Of a stretch of 45,265 nt of DNA, positions 8,271-16,244 are shown piece by piece. How positions within the stretch are numbered: the stretch's first letter is position 1; every line of letters begins with the position of its first letter. Origin of the DNA: JBGQAS01 sp964498605 (GTDB lineage: Bacteria > Chloroflexota > Anaerolineae > Anaerolineales > Anaerolineaceae); contig CAZCHK010000016.1 of assembly GCA_964498605.1 (NCBI GenBank), positions 1 to 45,265 of the forward strand, given 5' to 3'. Position numbers and translations under genes: made by a program. The notes under the pieces are model-generated. The model saw nothing but the letters and a program-made list of their open reading frames with translations, did no database searches and was not told the DNA's origin.

Positions 8271-8946
8271 ATTCGGGGCGTTGCTCGCACTGCTGGCAGC
8301 CTTGATCTCTACCACGAACACGGTTTCTGCCTCACAGCCATCCTCCCGGATCCATCCAAATGTCACGCTCAACGACCAGGCAATTGCGCTGGAGCAGAAC
8401 AAGGAATTGGCGGGAGAATTGCTTGAGATCGCACAGGATTACAACCTGGATCTGATATCTAAAATCCTGATCTCCCTGATCTTCACACTGGGCCTCAGCG
8501 CTCTGGCGATGTTGATTACGCTCCTCTTCCCCAAGAACACCTCCACGATAGCGAACTGCTTCGCACATTCTCCGGGCGTTTCGTGGGCGGTCGGGCTGCT
8601 GACCTTATTCTCAACGATTGTCGCCATGATCATCACAACTCTCACTCTGATACTGATTCCGGTTTCCCTGGCTGGAGTGATCCTTCTCTGCGGAGCTCTA
8701 TTCTTGGGGTACGTCAGCGTGGGCTATTGGGTTGGTTACAGGATCGCTGAATCATCCAGATTAAAATGGGCGGAACCGATCACGGCTGGCATCGGAACAA
8801 TGATCCTGAGCATCATCATCTCGGCTTTTTCATTGATACCGTCATGGATGGGAAGCTCTGTTGCGGCGCTGATGATATTCATTGTGAGCATGTTCGGACT
8901 GGGCAGCGTGACCCTGACGATTTTTGGATCCAAACCCTACCCCAGG
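8254..8946 (+). CDS. membrane protein of the ECF operon, cut by the assembly gap
   Basis: The visible 231 residues begin with a signal peptide (RRVVRFGALLALLAALIST, cleavage probably near SAS-QP). A short extracytoplasmic stretch and then five or so hydrophobic segments follow, rich in Gly and Ile. The ATG at 8254 overlaps the anti-sigma gene by 17 nt and is preceded by AAAGG. The membrane part resembles the domain often seen downstream of bactofilin-like polymer-forming segments, but I hold that loosely. The frame reaches the N-run at 8947 still open, at FGSKPYPR. The end is missing, so the true length cannot be given. Confidence 0.7.
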
Positions 8947-9046
8947 NNNNNNNNNNNNNNNNNNNNNNNNNNNNNNNNNNNNNNNNNNNNNNNNNNNNNN
9001 NNNNNNNNNNNNNNNNNNNNNNNNNNNNNNNNNNNNNNNNNNNNNN
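8947..9046. other. assembly gap of 100 N
   Basis: The run of exactly 100 N is the conventional placeholder for a scaffold gap of unknown size. It truncates the gene at 8254. Sequence on the two sides may be further apart than drawn, and genes may be missing. Confidence 0.99.
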
Positions 9047-9049
9047 GAC

Positions 9050-9078
9050 TTGCCAAATTTCATTTGCTAGCGTATAGT
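9050..9078 (+). promoter_or_regulatory. promoter placed for a leaderless mRNA (C45-type gene)
   Basis: TTGCCA (9050-9055), a 17-nt spacer and TATAGT (9073-9078) form a good sigma-70 promoter. The ATG at 9086 is only 8 nt after the -10, so the transcript should begin at or next to the start codon, and no SD fits in between. Confidence 0.6.
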
Positions 9079-9085
9079 ATTTATC

Positions 9086-10183
9086 ATGATACCTGCTGAT
9101 CCGTACACCCATTCAGACCCCGTCCCGATCATTCATGTTTCCGGCAGCCATCTAGAGATTGGCCATCAAATTGGTGAGCATTTTCGAGACCAGGTTAAAC
9201 ACGGGCTTGAAAACACCTATCGCCTGATCGACAGCACCTACGAGCACCTGCACCTGCGCTGGGAAGGAGCCGTCAATCAGGCCAAGAAATACCTTCCATT
9301 TGCACAGGAACGTTATCCCCAGTACGTGGACGAAATCAAAGGCATCGCGGAAGGAGCTAATGTAAAATTCTATGACCTCGTCGCCTTGAACAGCGTCGAA
9401 GCTGTCACGATTGACGCGCTGCACCTGACCAAGTGCACAAGTTTTGCGGTGGATAACAACCGCTCTAAGAACGGTCACGTGCTGGTGGCGCACAACGAGG
9501 ATTGGCTTCCGGAAGATGAATCGGACCTTTTCCTGATCCACGCCGCTCCGGACGATGAACCACCGTGGATTGCCATGACCTATGGAGGCCTGCTTCCGAA
9601 CATCGGATTCAACGCGGCAGGTATTGCGCAGTGCTGCGATTCGGTCTACCCCAATGACATTCGGATTGGTATCCCCCGGGTGATCGTTTCGAGGGCTGTC
9701 CTGGGAGCGAAAAGCCCCTCCGGCGCGATTCGGCACATGATCATATCCCTGAGAGCGGCGGGGTATAACCACCTGCTCGCTCACGAAAGCGGTGAACTTT
9801 ACAATGTCGAAGTCTCGGCGAAGCAATTCGCGGTTCTTTACTCCAGCCAAGGTCTGATCGCGCACACAAATCATTTTCTCGATCCCAAAATGCAGGGCTT
9901 TGAGAAAGACCCGGACGAGCTGATTTCCACCCGCGTGCGCTATTTCAGGGCTCTGCGTCTGCTTCAACAATCAAGCCTCCATACCGAAGAGTCTTTGAAA
10001 ACCATTCAGCGGGACCACATCAACTGGCCCGATTCCATATGCAACCATTCCATTACCGAAGAGGATCCAAGAGATAGAGAGAAAACCGTGACCAGTCTCA
10101 TCATGGATCTTACGGATAAAAAGATGTCGATCTGCTGGGGCAGCCCCTGCACGAACGAGTACTCGACTTACTTCCTCAAGTGA
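9086..10183 (+). CDS. C45-family acyltransferase/amidohydrolase (Ntn hydrolase)
   Basis: This 365-residue protein resembles acyl-CoA:6-aminopenicillanic acid acyltransferase and related C45 peptidases. The family is made as a proenzyme that cuts itself before a Cys, which then becomes the N-terminal nucleophile. Here that residue is most likely Cys117 in KCTSFAV, followed by the typical HVLVAHNEDWLPE block. The N-terminal part (about 14-116), with SGSHLEIGHQIGEHF and EIKGIAEGANV, matches the propeptide/alpha chain. Possible roles are amide hydrolysis of acylated amino compounds or acyl transfer; penicillin synthesis is not implied. The promoter abuts the ATG. Confidence 0.85.
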   Translation: MIPADPYTHSDPVPIIHVSGSHLEIGHQIGEHFRDQVKHGLENTYRLIDSTYEHLHLRWEGAVNQAKKYLPFAQERYPQYVDEIKGIAEGANVKFYDLVALNSVEAVTIDALHLTKCTSFAVDNNRSKNGHVLVAHNEDWLPEDESDLFLIHAAPDDEPPWIAMTYGGLLPNIGFNAAGIAQCCDSVYPNDIRIGIPRVIVSRAVLGAKSPSGAIRHMIISLRAAGYNHLLAHESGELYNVEVSAKQFAVLYSSQGLIAHTNHFLDPKMQGFEKDPDELISTRVRYFRALRLLQQSSLHTEESLKTIQRDHINWPDSICNHSITEEDPRDREKTVTSLIMDLTDKKMSICWGSPCTNEYSTYFLK

Positions 10184-10257
10184 CCGATGACCAAATCGGC
10201 TTCGTGTGACCGATCATGTCATGCGTGTCGCTGCGCCCATAAGTGATTCGTTGAAGT

Positions 10258-10263
10258 TATAAT
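10258..10263 (+). promoter_or_regulatory. -10 element for the bi-domain dehydrogenase
   Basis: A perfect TATAAT lies 49 nt before the chosen ATG at 10313. No convincing -35 is seen at 16-18 nt upstream. An SD-like AAAAGG (10299-10304) lies in the leader. Confidence 0.4.
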
Positions 10264-10312
10264 TCTGGAATTGAATTACTTCAGGCACATATCAGGCGAA
10301 AAGGCAATCGTG

Positions 10313-12463
10313 ATGAAACAGTTACTGCAGAACATGAAGGATGGGCGGACAAGAGTGGTTGAAATTCCCGTACCCAAGGCGCGGCCTGGCCACGCACTGG
10401 TAAGGGTGTCCAGTTCGCTGGTGTCCTCCGGAACTGAACGGATGCTGGTGGAATTTTCAGAAAAGAGTCTGTTGGAAAAAGCCCGTTCGCGGCCTGATCT
10501 GGTCAAACAGGTCATGGATAAAGCAAAACGCGAAGGCATATTACCGACCATCAAAGCAGCCTTCAATAAATTGGATCAACCCATGCTTCTTGGCTATTCA
10601 TCCGCAGGGACGATTGTCGGGGTGGGCAGCGACCTGAAGGGATTTCGTGTCGGTGACCGGGTGGCCTGCGCAGGAGGCGGTCATGCCGTACACGCGGAAT
10701 ACAATGTCGTTCCGCAGAATTTGATGGCAAAAATCCCCCCCAACGTGGATTTTGACTCAGCCGCATTCTCAACGCTTGGCGCGATCAGTTTAAATGGCAT
10801 CCGTCTGGCGCATCTCGGGCTTGGAGAAAAAGTTGCCGTGATCGGGCTGGGCTTGCTTGGAATGATCACCGCCGAGCTGGTCAGGGCATCAGGCTGCCAG
10901 GTGATCGGGATCGATGTAAACCTCAACAAGGTCAAGATGGCTCAAAAAGCTGGTTTTCATGCCATCCACCGCTCAAAGGCCGAGAAAGGCTGCGCTTCGT
11001 TTTCTGACAACCGCGGGGTCGATGCGGTCCTGATCTGCGCCGATACCTCCAGCGACGACACTGTCCAACTGGCGGGAGAGATCGCTCGCGATCGCGCCCA
11101 CGTCATTTCGATTGGCGTGGTTGGAACGAACCTTCCCAGAAAATTGTATTACGAAAAAGAATTATTCTTCCAGGTTTCACGTTCCTCCGGTCCAGGCCGC
11201 TATGACAGCGAATATGAAGAAAATGGCCAGGATTACCCCTTCGGGTTTGTCCGCTGGACAGAGCAAAGGAACATGCAATCTTTCTTGGAGCTCCTGTCCA
11301 GCCAGCGCATATCGGTGGATCACCTCATTTCCCATCGCTTCGCGATCGAGGACGCGCAGGAAGCTTACTCGCTGATTACCTCGAAATCTGCCAGACCGTT
11401 TATTGGGATCATTTTGACTTACTCCCTGCAGCCTCAAGCAGAGCCACAGCCACCATCGCCCTTGATCCAAAAGGCCCCACCGGTGCGATACGAAAAGGAA
11501 GTTATCCTGGGAGTTCTCGGCGCGGGGAATTACGCGCAAGCCACTTTGTTACCCATAGTCAAAAGAAGCAAGGTGGTGCTCGATACGATTGTATCCGCCT
11601 CCGGGATTTCAGCAGCGCACGCGGCGGAAAAATATGGGTTTTCCCGCACAGCCGCATCCGATGATGAAGTCCTGCAAAACACGAACATCAATGCAGCCCT
11701 GATCATGACCCGTCATCATCAACATGCCAGCCAGCTCATCTCCGCGCTGGAAGCAGGCAAACATGTTTACTGTGAAAAGCCCATCGCTGTCTCAAATACT
11801 GAATTGGATCGAATTGAATCCGTGCTCGCACGACACCCTGAGAATATCCTGATGTGCGGATTCAACCGAAGGTTTTCTCGCTTTGGCAGCCAGATGAAAT
11901 CGCTGGCGGGTGATTGCGAGGAACCCATAGCGATTCATTACCGGGTCAACGCGGGTTTTCTGCCCTCAAACCACTGGCTCAACGACCCGGCTGAAGGCGG
12001 AAGATTAATTGGTGAAGCCTGCCATTTCGTGGATTTCCTGACCTTCATCACCGGTCAGATACCAGTCTCGGTATTCGCCCGTGGATTGCCGGATCAAGGC
12101 AAGTACTCGAATGATAATTTCGTGCTGGTGTTCAATTATCCCAATGGCTCAGTAGGAACAGTCACGTACCTTGCCAATGGGGACAAAAGCTGCCCCAAGG
12201 AGCAGGTGGAATTATTTTGTCATAACATGGTCATCAGGCTGAATGATTACCGCCTGCTGGAACTTTACCGAAATGGTTCCAAGAAAACTTACCGCGATGT
12301 TCTTGGTCAGGACAAGGGTCACGCGGCGTCCTGGACGGCTTTTCTCGCATCCGTAAAGGATCATGCTGAACCTCCCATCCCTTACACGGAATTATTCGGG
12401 GTTCACAGGGCTATTTTCGCGGCAAAAGAAGCGCTGGTTTCCACCAGGGTTGTGGATATTTAA
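10313..12463 (+). CDS. bi-domain oxidoreductase: zinc-type alcohol dehydrogenase fused to Gfo/Idh/MocA
   Basis: This 716-residue protein fuses two dehydrogenases. The first half (about 1-365) is an alcohol-dehydrogenase-like domain with a Rossmann motif VIGLGLLG. The second (about 395-716) is a Gfo/Idh/MocA domain that opens with GVLGAGNYAQATLLP and carries the CEKPIA motif. Such fusions are known from polysaccharide clusters next to heparinase-like and glycosyltransferase genes, as here. It probably oxidises or epimerises a nucleotide sugar or sugar residue. I chose the ATG at 10313 (MKQLLQNMKDG) because of the SD AAAAGG and the family N-terminus; a TTG at 10271 is possible. The heparinase-like gene starts 9 nt after the stop. 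Confidence 0.9.
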   Translation: MKQLLQNMKDGRTRVVEIPVPKARPGHALVRVSSSLVSSGTERMLVEFSEKSLLEKARSRPDLVKQVMDKAKREGILPTIKAAFNKLDQPMLLGYSSAGTIVGVGSDLKGFRVGDRVACAGGGHAVHAEYNVVPQNLMAKIPPNVDFDSAAFSTLGAISLNGIRLAHLGLGEKVAVIGLGLLGMITAELVRASGCQVIGIDVNLNKVKMAQKAGFHAIHRSKAEKGCASFSDNRGVDAVLICADTSSDDTVQLAGEIARDRAHVISIGVVGTNLPRKLYYEKELFFQVSRSSGPGRYDSEYEENGQDYPFGFVRWTEQRNMQSFLELLSSQRISVDHLISHRFAIEDAQEAYSLITSKSARPFIGIILTYSLQPQAEPQPPSPLIQKAPPVRYEKEVILGVLGAGNYAQATLLPIVKRSKVVLDTIVSASGISAAHAAEKYGFSRTAASDDEVLQNTNINAALIMTRHHQHASQLISALEAGKHVYCEKPIAVSNTELDRIESVLARHPENILMCGFNRRFSRFGSQMKSLAGDCEEPIAIHYRVNAGFLPSNHWLNDPAEGGRLIGEACHFVDFLTFITGQIPVSVFARGLPDQGKYSNDNFVLVFNYPNGSVGTVTYLANGDKSCPKEQVELFCHNMVIRLNDYRLLELYRNGSKKTYRDVLGQDKGHAASWTAFLASVKDHAEPPIPYTELFGVHRAIFAAKEALVSTRVVDI

Positions 12464-12471
12464 TTATCCGG

Positions 12472-14304
12472 ATGTCCTCCAACAGCAGCTTGTCGGTCTT
12501 TTGGAAATCGCTTACTCAGCTCAGAACATCTGAACTGCTTCACCTGGCAGCCTATAGAACCGGCCTCAAATTTAACCTGATTTCAATTCCAGCACCCGAC
12601 AAAGGCAAGGAGCTCAGGCTCATAGAACCCGCGCCCTATTCAAAGGACCTGATCGATTGGCACGCGGATCCTGAGGATGATTTCCTGCAGGCGGCTGATC
12701 GGATCTGTGATGGAGAATACCCCCTTTTCGGAGGTCCTTTTCAAAAACTTGATCTGGACCACCGTTCTCCCCTGAAAAGCTGGCAGGAGTATGAATCAGG
12801 GCGTGAAAAACCTTCGCAGGTTGATATTAAACAGATCTGGGAACCCGCCCGCTTTGGCTGGGCAGTTTATCTGGCCGCAGCATATAAAAAGACCGGGGAT
12901 CACAAGTATCTGGCATGCTTTTCAGGTTTATTCGAAAAATTCCTGGCGCACAACCCTCCCTATCTCGGCCCGAACTGGACATCAGGGCAGGAATCTGCCA
13001 TTCGGATCATCACCCTCGCGTACTGCCTGCAGTTTTTTTCCCGTCAGGAAGAACTGGAAGCAGACATCAGGCTCAAACTGTCATCCTTCCTGGTCACCAG
13101 CACGCGCCGCATTCCTCCCACCCTGTCGTATGCCCGCGCCCAGAACAACAATCATCTGCTGATTGAAGCGGCGGGACTGATCACTTCCGCGAGCATGTTC
13201 GAGGATTCCCGCGAAACCAGGAAATGGAGCCGGGCGGGTTGGAAAATCTTTACCAGGTGCATAAAGCATCAATTCTCGAGTGATGGCGAATACATCCAGC
13301 ACTCATCCAACTATCATCGCCTTGTCCTGCAGACGATTGCCTGGGTACTGGCCATCGCGAAGATTAAAAAAATTGAATTGCCCGGCGCGGTTCACGAAAA
13401 GATCAGGCAGGCTGTTCACTGGATGGAAGAGAGAACAGACGCAAAATCAGGCTTAACGCCGAATTATGGACACAACGATGGATCCTACCTGATCCCACTG
13501 TCCACCTCGTTCAAGGATTATCGCCCGGTTTTGGGGTTATTTTCGCTCTCCGGTAAGAAAAAATCAAAAAACGAATCCGACAATTGCTACCTGATTCGCG
13601 CCAGCAATTCCTGGGCGCACATGCGCATCAATCGTTACAGATCGCGTCCCGCGCACGCTGATCAGCTGCACGTGGACCTGTGGGTTGCCGGACAACCCAT
13701 CACCCTCGACCCGGGAACGTACACATACAATATGCCATATCCCTGGGATAACCGTCTGACCGCAACTGCAGTTCACAACACGATCACAATCAACCATGCA
13801 GATCAGATGCTCCGGGCGGGGAAGTTCCTCTGGCTGGATTGGTCGCAGGCTGAAATCATCGGCAGCCCGGGACAGGACCGCATCGCGGCGGTTCATGATG
13901 GCTACAACAAGCTGGGGTTTGCCCATCAACGCCGGCTCACAACAGATCGCGCAAACCACTGGATCGTTGAAGACACAATCAACCGTTCCAAAAAAGAATC
14001 GGGGATCTATCACCTGAACCTTCAATGGCTGATCCCAGATGTTCCCTATCGACGGAATCCCGCTGAGCTGACCGCGGATTTTGGTGTTTACCAGGTATCG
14101 ATCTCTGTGGCAGTAACGCAGGGCCCTCAACCAATTTTTTCAATCGTCAGGGCTGGTAAAACGATTTCCGGGTCGATAACACCGCAACCCAGCATGGGAT
14201 GGTATTCTCCCACCTACTTGCAGATAATTCCGGCGCTGAGCCTGAATTGGTCGATCGAAACTGATATGCCGGTTGAGATGACGACCAGTTTCACAATTCA
14301 TTAA
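12472..14304 (+). CDS. heparinase II/III-family polysaccharide lyase-like protein
   Basis: This 610-residue protein has an N-terminal all-helical toroid (about 1-340) and a C-terminal beta-sandwich (about 365-600). Family signatures are RAQNNNHLLIEAAGL and HSSNYHRLVLQTIAWV in the toroid, and HADQLHVDLWVAGQPITLDP followed by GTYTYN in the sandwich. These are the features of heparinase II/III and alginate lyase-like proteins. No signal peptide is visible, so it may act in the cytoplasm during polysaccharide synthesis rather than as a secreted lyase. It is the second gene of the polysaccharide group, close behind the bi-domain dehydrogenase; only a weak SD is seen. Confidence 0.87.
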   Translation: MSSNSSLSVFWKSLTQLRTSELLHLAAYRTGLKFNLISIPAPDKGKELRLIEPAPYSKDLIDWHADPEDDFLQAADRICDGEYPLFGGPFQKLDLDHRSPLKSWQEYESGREKPSQVDIKQIWEPARFGWAVYLAAAYKKTGDHKYLACFSGLFEKFLAHNPPYLGPNWTSGQESAIRIITLAYCLQFFSRQEELEADIRLKLSSFLVTSTRRIPPTLSYARAQNNNHLLIEAAGLITSASMFEDSRETRKWSRAGWKIFTRCIKHQFSSDGEYIQHSSNYHRLVLQTIAWVLAIAKIKKIELPGAVHEKIRQAVHWMEERTDAKSGLTPNYGHNDGSYLIPLSTSFKDYRPVLGLFSLSGKKKSKNESDNCYLIRASNSWAHMRINRYRSRPAHADQLHVDLWVAGQPITLDPGTYTYNMPYPWDNRLTATAVHNTITINHADQMLRAGKFLWLDWSQAEIIGSPGQDRIAAVHDGYNKLGFAHQRRLTTDRANHWIVEDTINRSKKESGIYHLNLQWLIPDVPYRRNPAELTADFGVYQVSISVAVTQGPQPIFSIVRAGKTISGSITPQPSMGWYSPTYLQIIPALSLNWSIETDMPVEMTTSFTIH

Positions 14305-14322
14305 TTCACCCTACTTTCCGTG

Positions 14323-14328
14323 TAAAAT
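14323..14328 (+). promoter_or_regulatory. -10 element abutting the glycosyltransferase start
   Basis: TAAAAT ends 6 nt before the ATG at 14335, so a transcript from it would start at or next to the start codon. TTAATT (14301-14306) is a weak -35 with a 16-nt spacer. No SD is visible. Confidence 0.4.
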
Positions 14329-14334
14329 CTAAGC

Positions 14335-15552
14335 ATGCATATCCTGCTGATTCATCAGGCATTCGCGGCAATGGACGAACCAGGTGGGACCCGTCACATT
14401 GAGTTCGCGAACGCCCTCGTGAAGCACGGTCATCTTTTTTCGATCATCGCCAGCAATGTCAATTACTTAACTGGGCGGGCAAGCAGCAGCCCCTCCAGCA
14501 GCGATCATCCGGCGGACCTGGAGGGTAGCATCAATGTCATTCGCCTTAAAGCCGGAAAATCGATGCACGCGAATTTCAGGCAGCGACTGTCGGTTTATTT
14601 TGGATTCATGCTTTCATCATTCCGGGCTGCTTTAAAAATTGGAAACGTGGATGTGGTTTGGGGCACCTCCCCGCCCCTTTTTCAGGCTTTCTCAGCGATG
14701 AGATACGCAAAATTCAAACGCATTCCTTTCATTTTCGAAGTCCGAGATCTCTGGCCAGATTTCGCCATCGAGCTTGGCGTGATCAGGAACAGGACAATCA
14801 TCGCGCTTTCCAGATGGCTCGAAAGGAGATTGATCCAGCAAGCGGACGTCGTGATCGTCAATTCACCCGGATATGTCGATCATGTCCGCGGACTTGGCGC
14901 CCGCCGTGTGGAACTGATTCCGAACGGGGTTGACCCGGACATGTTTGACCCAGGCGCGAACGGGATGACTTTTCGCCTGCAGCACCGCCTTACAGAAAAA
15001 TACATTGTGTGCTACCTTGGCGCTCATGGCATATCCAATGATCTGGACGTGGCCCTCAAAGCTGCTCACAATCTCAGTGGTTTTGAGGACATTCATTTCC
15101 TGTTCGTGGGAGACGGCAAAGAAAAACAGCGCCTGGTCTCTACGGCACGGCAATTCAAACTGGACAATGTCACCTTTCTGCCAGCAACACCCAAAGCACA
15201 CGTCAAGGAAATCCTTGCAGCGGCGAATGCGTGTCTGGCTATTTTAAAACCCATCCCCATGTACAAGACGACATATCCGAATAAAGTGTTTGATTACATG
15301 GCCGCAGGGAAACCTGTGCTGTGTGCCATAGACGGTGTCATCCGAGAAGTGGTGGAGAACTCCGGGGCTGGTTTGTTCATCCAGCCAGGTGATCCTGATG
15401 CGCTGTCAAAGGGGATCCTGTACTTACACGATCATCCGGGCATTTCCAAAAAGATGGGGATTAATGGTCGAAAGTCCGCCATCCAGGATTACAACCGGAA
15501 AACCATGAGTGGTATGCTTGCCAATGTGATCTGCTCAATTAAGACAAAATGA
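14335..15552 (+). CDS. glycosyltransferase family 4 (WbuB-like)
   Basis: This 405-residue GT-B protein has an N-terminal acceptor domain (HILLIHQAFAAMDEPGGTRH, then FEVRDLWPDFAIELG at about 137-151). Its C-terminal GT1/GT4 nucleotide-sugar domain includes LIPNGVDPDMF, FVGDGKEKQRL and the MAAGKPVLCAIDG block, followed by GAGLFIQPGDPDAL. The FEVRDLWP motif is characteristic of the WbuB-like group of amino-sugar transferases. It should transfer an activated sugar in exopolysaccharide or cell-surface glycan synthesis on the cytoplasmic face. Its stop codon overlaps the start of the response-regulator gene (ATGA), so the Pho regulator is at least partly co-transcribed with it. Confidence 0.92.
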   Translation: MHILLIHQAFAAMDEPGGTRHIEFANALVKHGHLFSIIASNVNYLTGRASSSPSSSDHPADLEGSINVIRLKAGKSMHANFRQRLSVYFGFMLSSFRAALKIGNVDVVWGTSPPLFQAFSAMRYAKFKRIPFIFEVRDLWPDFAIELGVIRNRTIIALSRWLERRLIQQADVVIVNSPGYVDHVRGLGARRVELIPNGVDPDMFDPGANGMTFRLQHRLTEKYIVCYLGAHGISNDLDVALKAAHNLSGFEDIHFLFVGDGKEKQRLVSTARQFKLDNVTFLPATPKAHVKEILAAANACLAILKPIPMYKTTYPNKVFDYMAAGKPVLCAIDGVIREVVENSGAGLFIQPGDPDALSKGILYLHDHPGISKKMGINGRKSAIQDYNRKTMSGMLANVICSIKTK

Positions 15553-16241
15553 ACGAGAAAATCCTGATCATCGAGGATGAGATCGCTCTTTCCGAAACCT
15601 TGCTTTTCAACCTCGCGAAAGAGGGTTATCAAACATATAAGGCTGTGGATGGACTGTCAGGAGTGAAACTCACAAGGGAAATCGCGCCAAATCTGATCAT
15701 ACTTGACATCATGCTTCCAATCCTGGATGGGTTTGAGGTTTGCCGGCAAATAAGAAAAGAAACCAACATCCCGGTTCTGATGCTGACTGCCCGGGGGGAT
15801 GAGATCGATAAGGTGGTCGGGTTGGAGGTCGGCGCGGATGACTATATGACCAAACCATTCAGCATGAGAGAGCTCATCGCCCGGGTAAAAGCACTATTGC
15901 GTCGAAGCGCTTTTGTCCCTGATGCGCAAATGAACAGCAAGACCATTTCCTGTTCGGATAATCTAACGATCAATCAGGATCGTCACGAAGTCAGCATCGA
16001 AGGGACCGTCCTTGAACTTCAACCCAAGGAATATGATTTATTGCTTTTTTTTGCAAAGAACAAGAATAGGGTTGTGACAAGAGATGAGATACTCTCAAAA
16101 GTCTGGGGGTGGGAATACCTGGGGAACAGCCGGACCGTGGATGTACACGTGCGATGGTTGCGGCAAAAACTTGAGAAAGATCCGAACAGACCAAAACGCA
16201 TTGTGACTGTGCGCGGCGAAGGGTATATCTTCGAAGGTTAA
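15549..16241 (+). CDS. phoB: OmpR/PhoB-family response regulator
   Basis: This 230-residue protein has a receiver domain (1-118) with acidic residues E9, D10 and E11, phospho-acceptor D53 in LIILDIMLP, the T of MLTARGD and K of DDYMTKPF. A winged-helix DNA-binding domain follows (about 135-228), with the OmpR signature VDVHVRWLRQKLEKDP and the end VRGEGYIFEG. The gene overlaps the glycosyltransferase by 4 nt and is 3 nt from the sensor kinase. With pstSCAB-phoU behind it, it is very likely the phosphate-starvation regulator (PhoB/PhoP). It probably binds the 11-bp direct repeats before pstS. Naming it phoB rather than phoP is a convention choice. Confidence 0.92.
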   Translation: MNEKILIIEDEIALSETLLFNLAKEGYQTYKAVDGLSGVKLTREIAPNLIILDIMLPILDGFEVCRQIRKETNIPVLMLTARGDEIDKVVGLEVGADDYMTKPFSMRELIARVKALLRRSAFVPDAQMNSKTISCSDNLTINQDRHEVSIEGTVLELQPKEYDLLLFFAKNKNRVVTRDEILSKVWGWEYLGNSRTVDVHVRWLRQKLEKDPNRPKRIVTVRGEGYIFEG

Positions 16242-16244
16242 CCG

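Noticed and set aside
10181..10214. Direct repeat TGACCGAT twice (10181-10188 and 10207-10214)
   Set aside because: Only two short copies exist, the first overlapping a stop codon. It is too little to call an operator or repeat element.
10271..10312. TTG at 10271 as a leaderless start of the bi-domain dehydrogenase
   Set aside because: It lies 7 nt after a TATAAT, but the ATG at 10313 has an SD and gives the expected family N-terminus.
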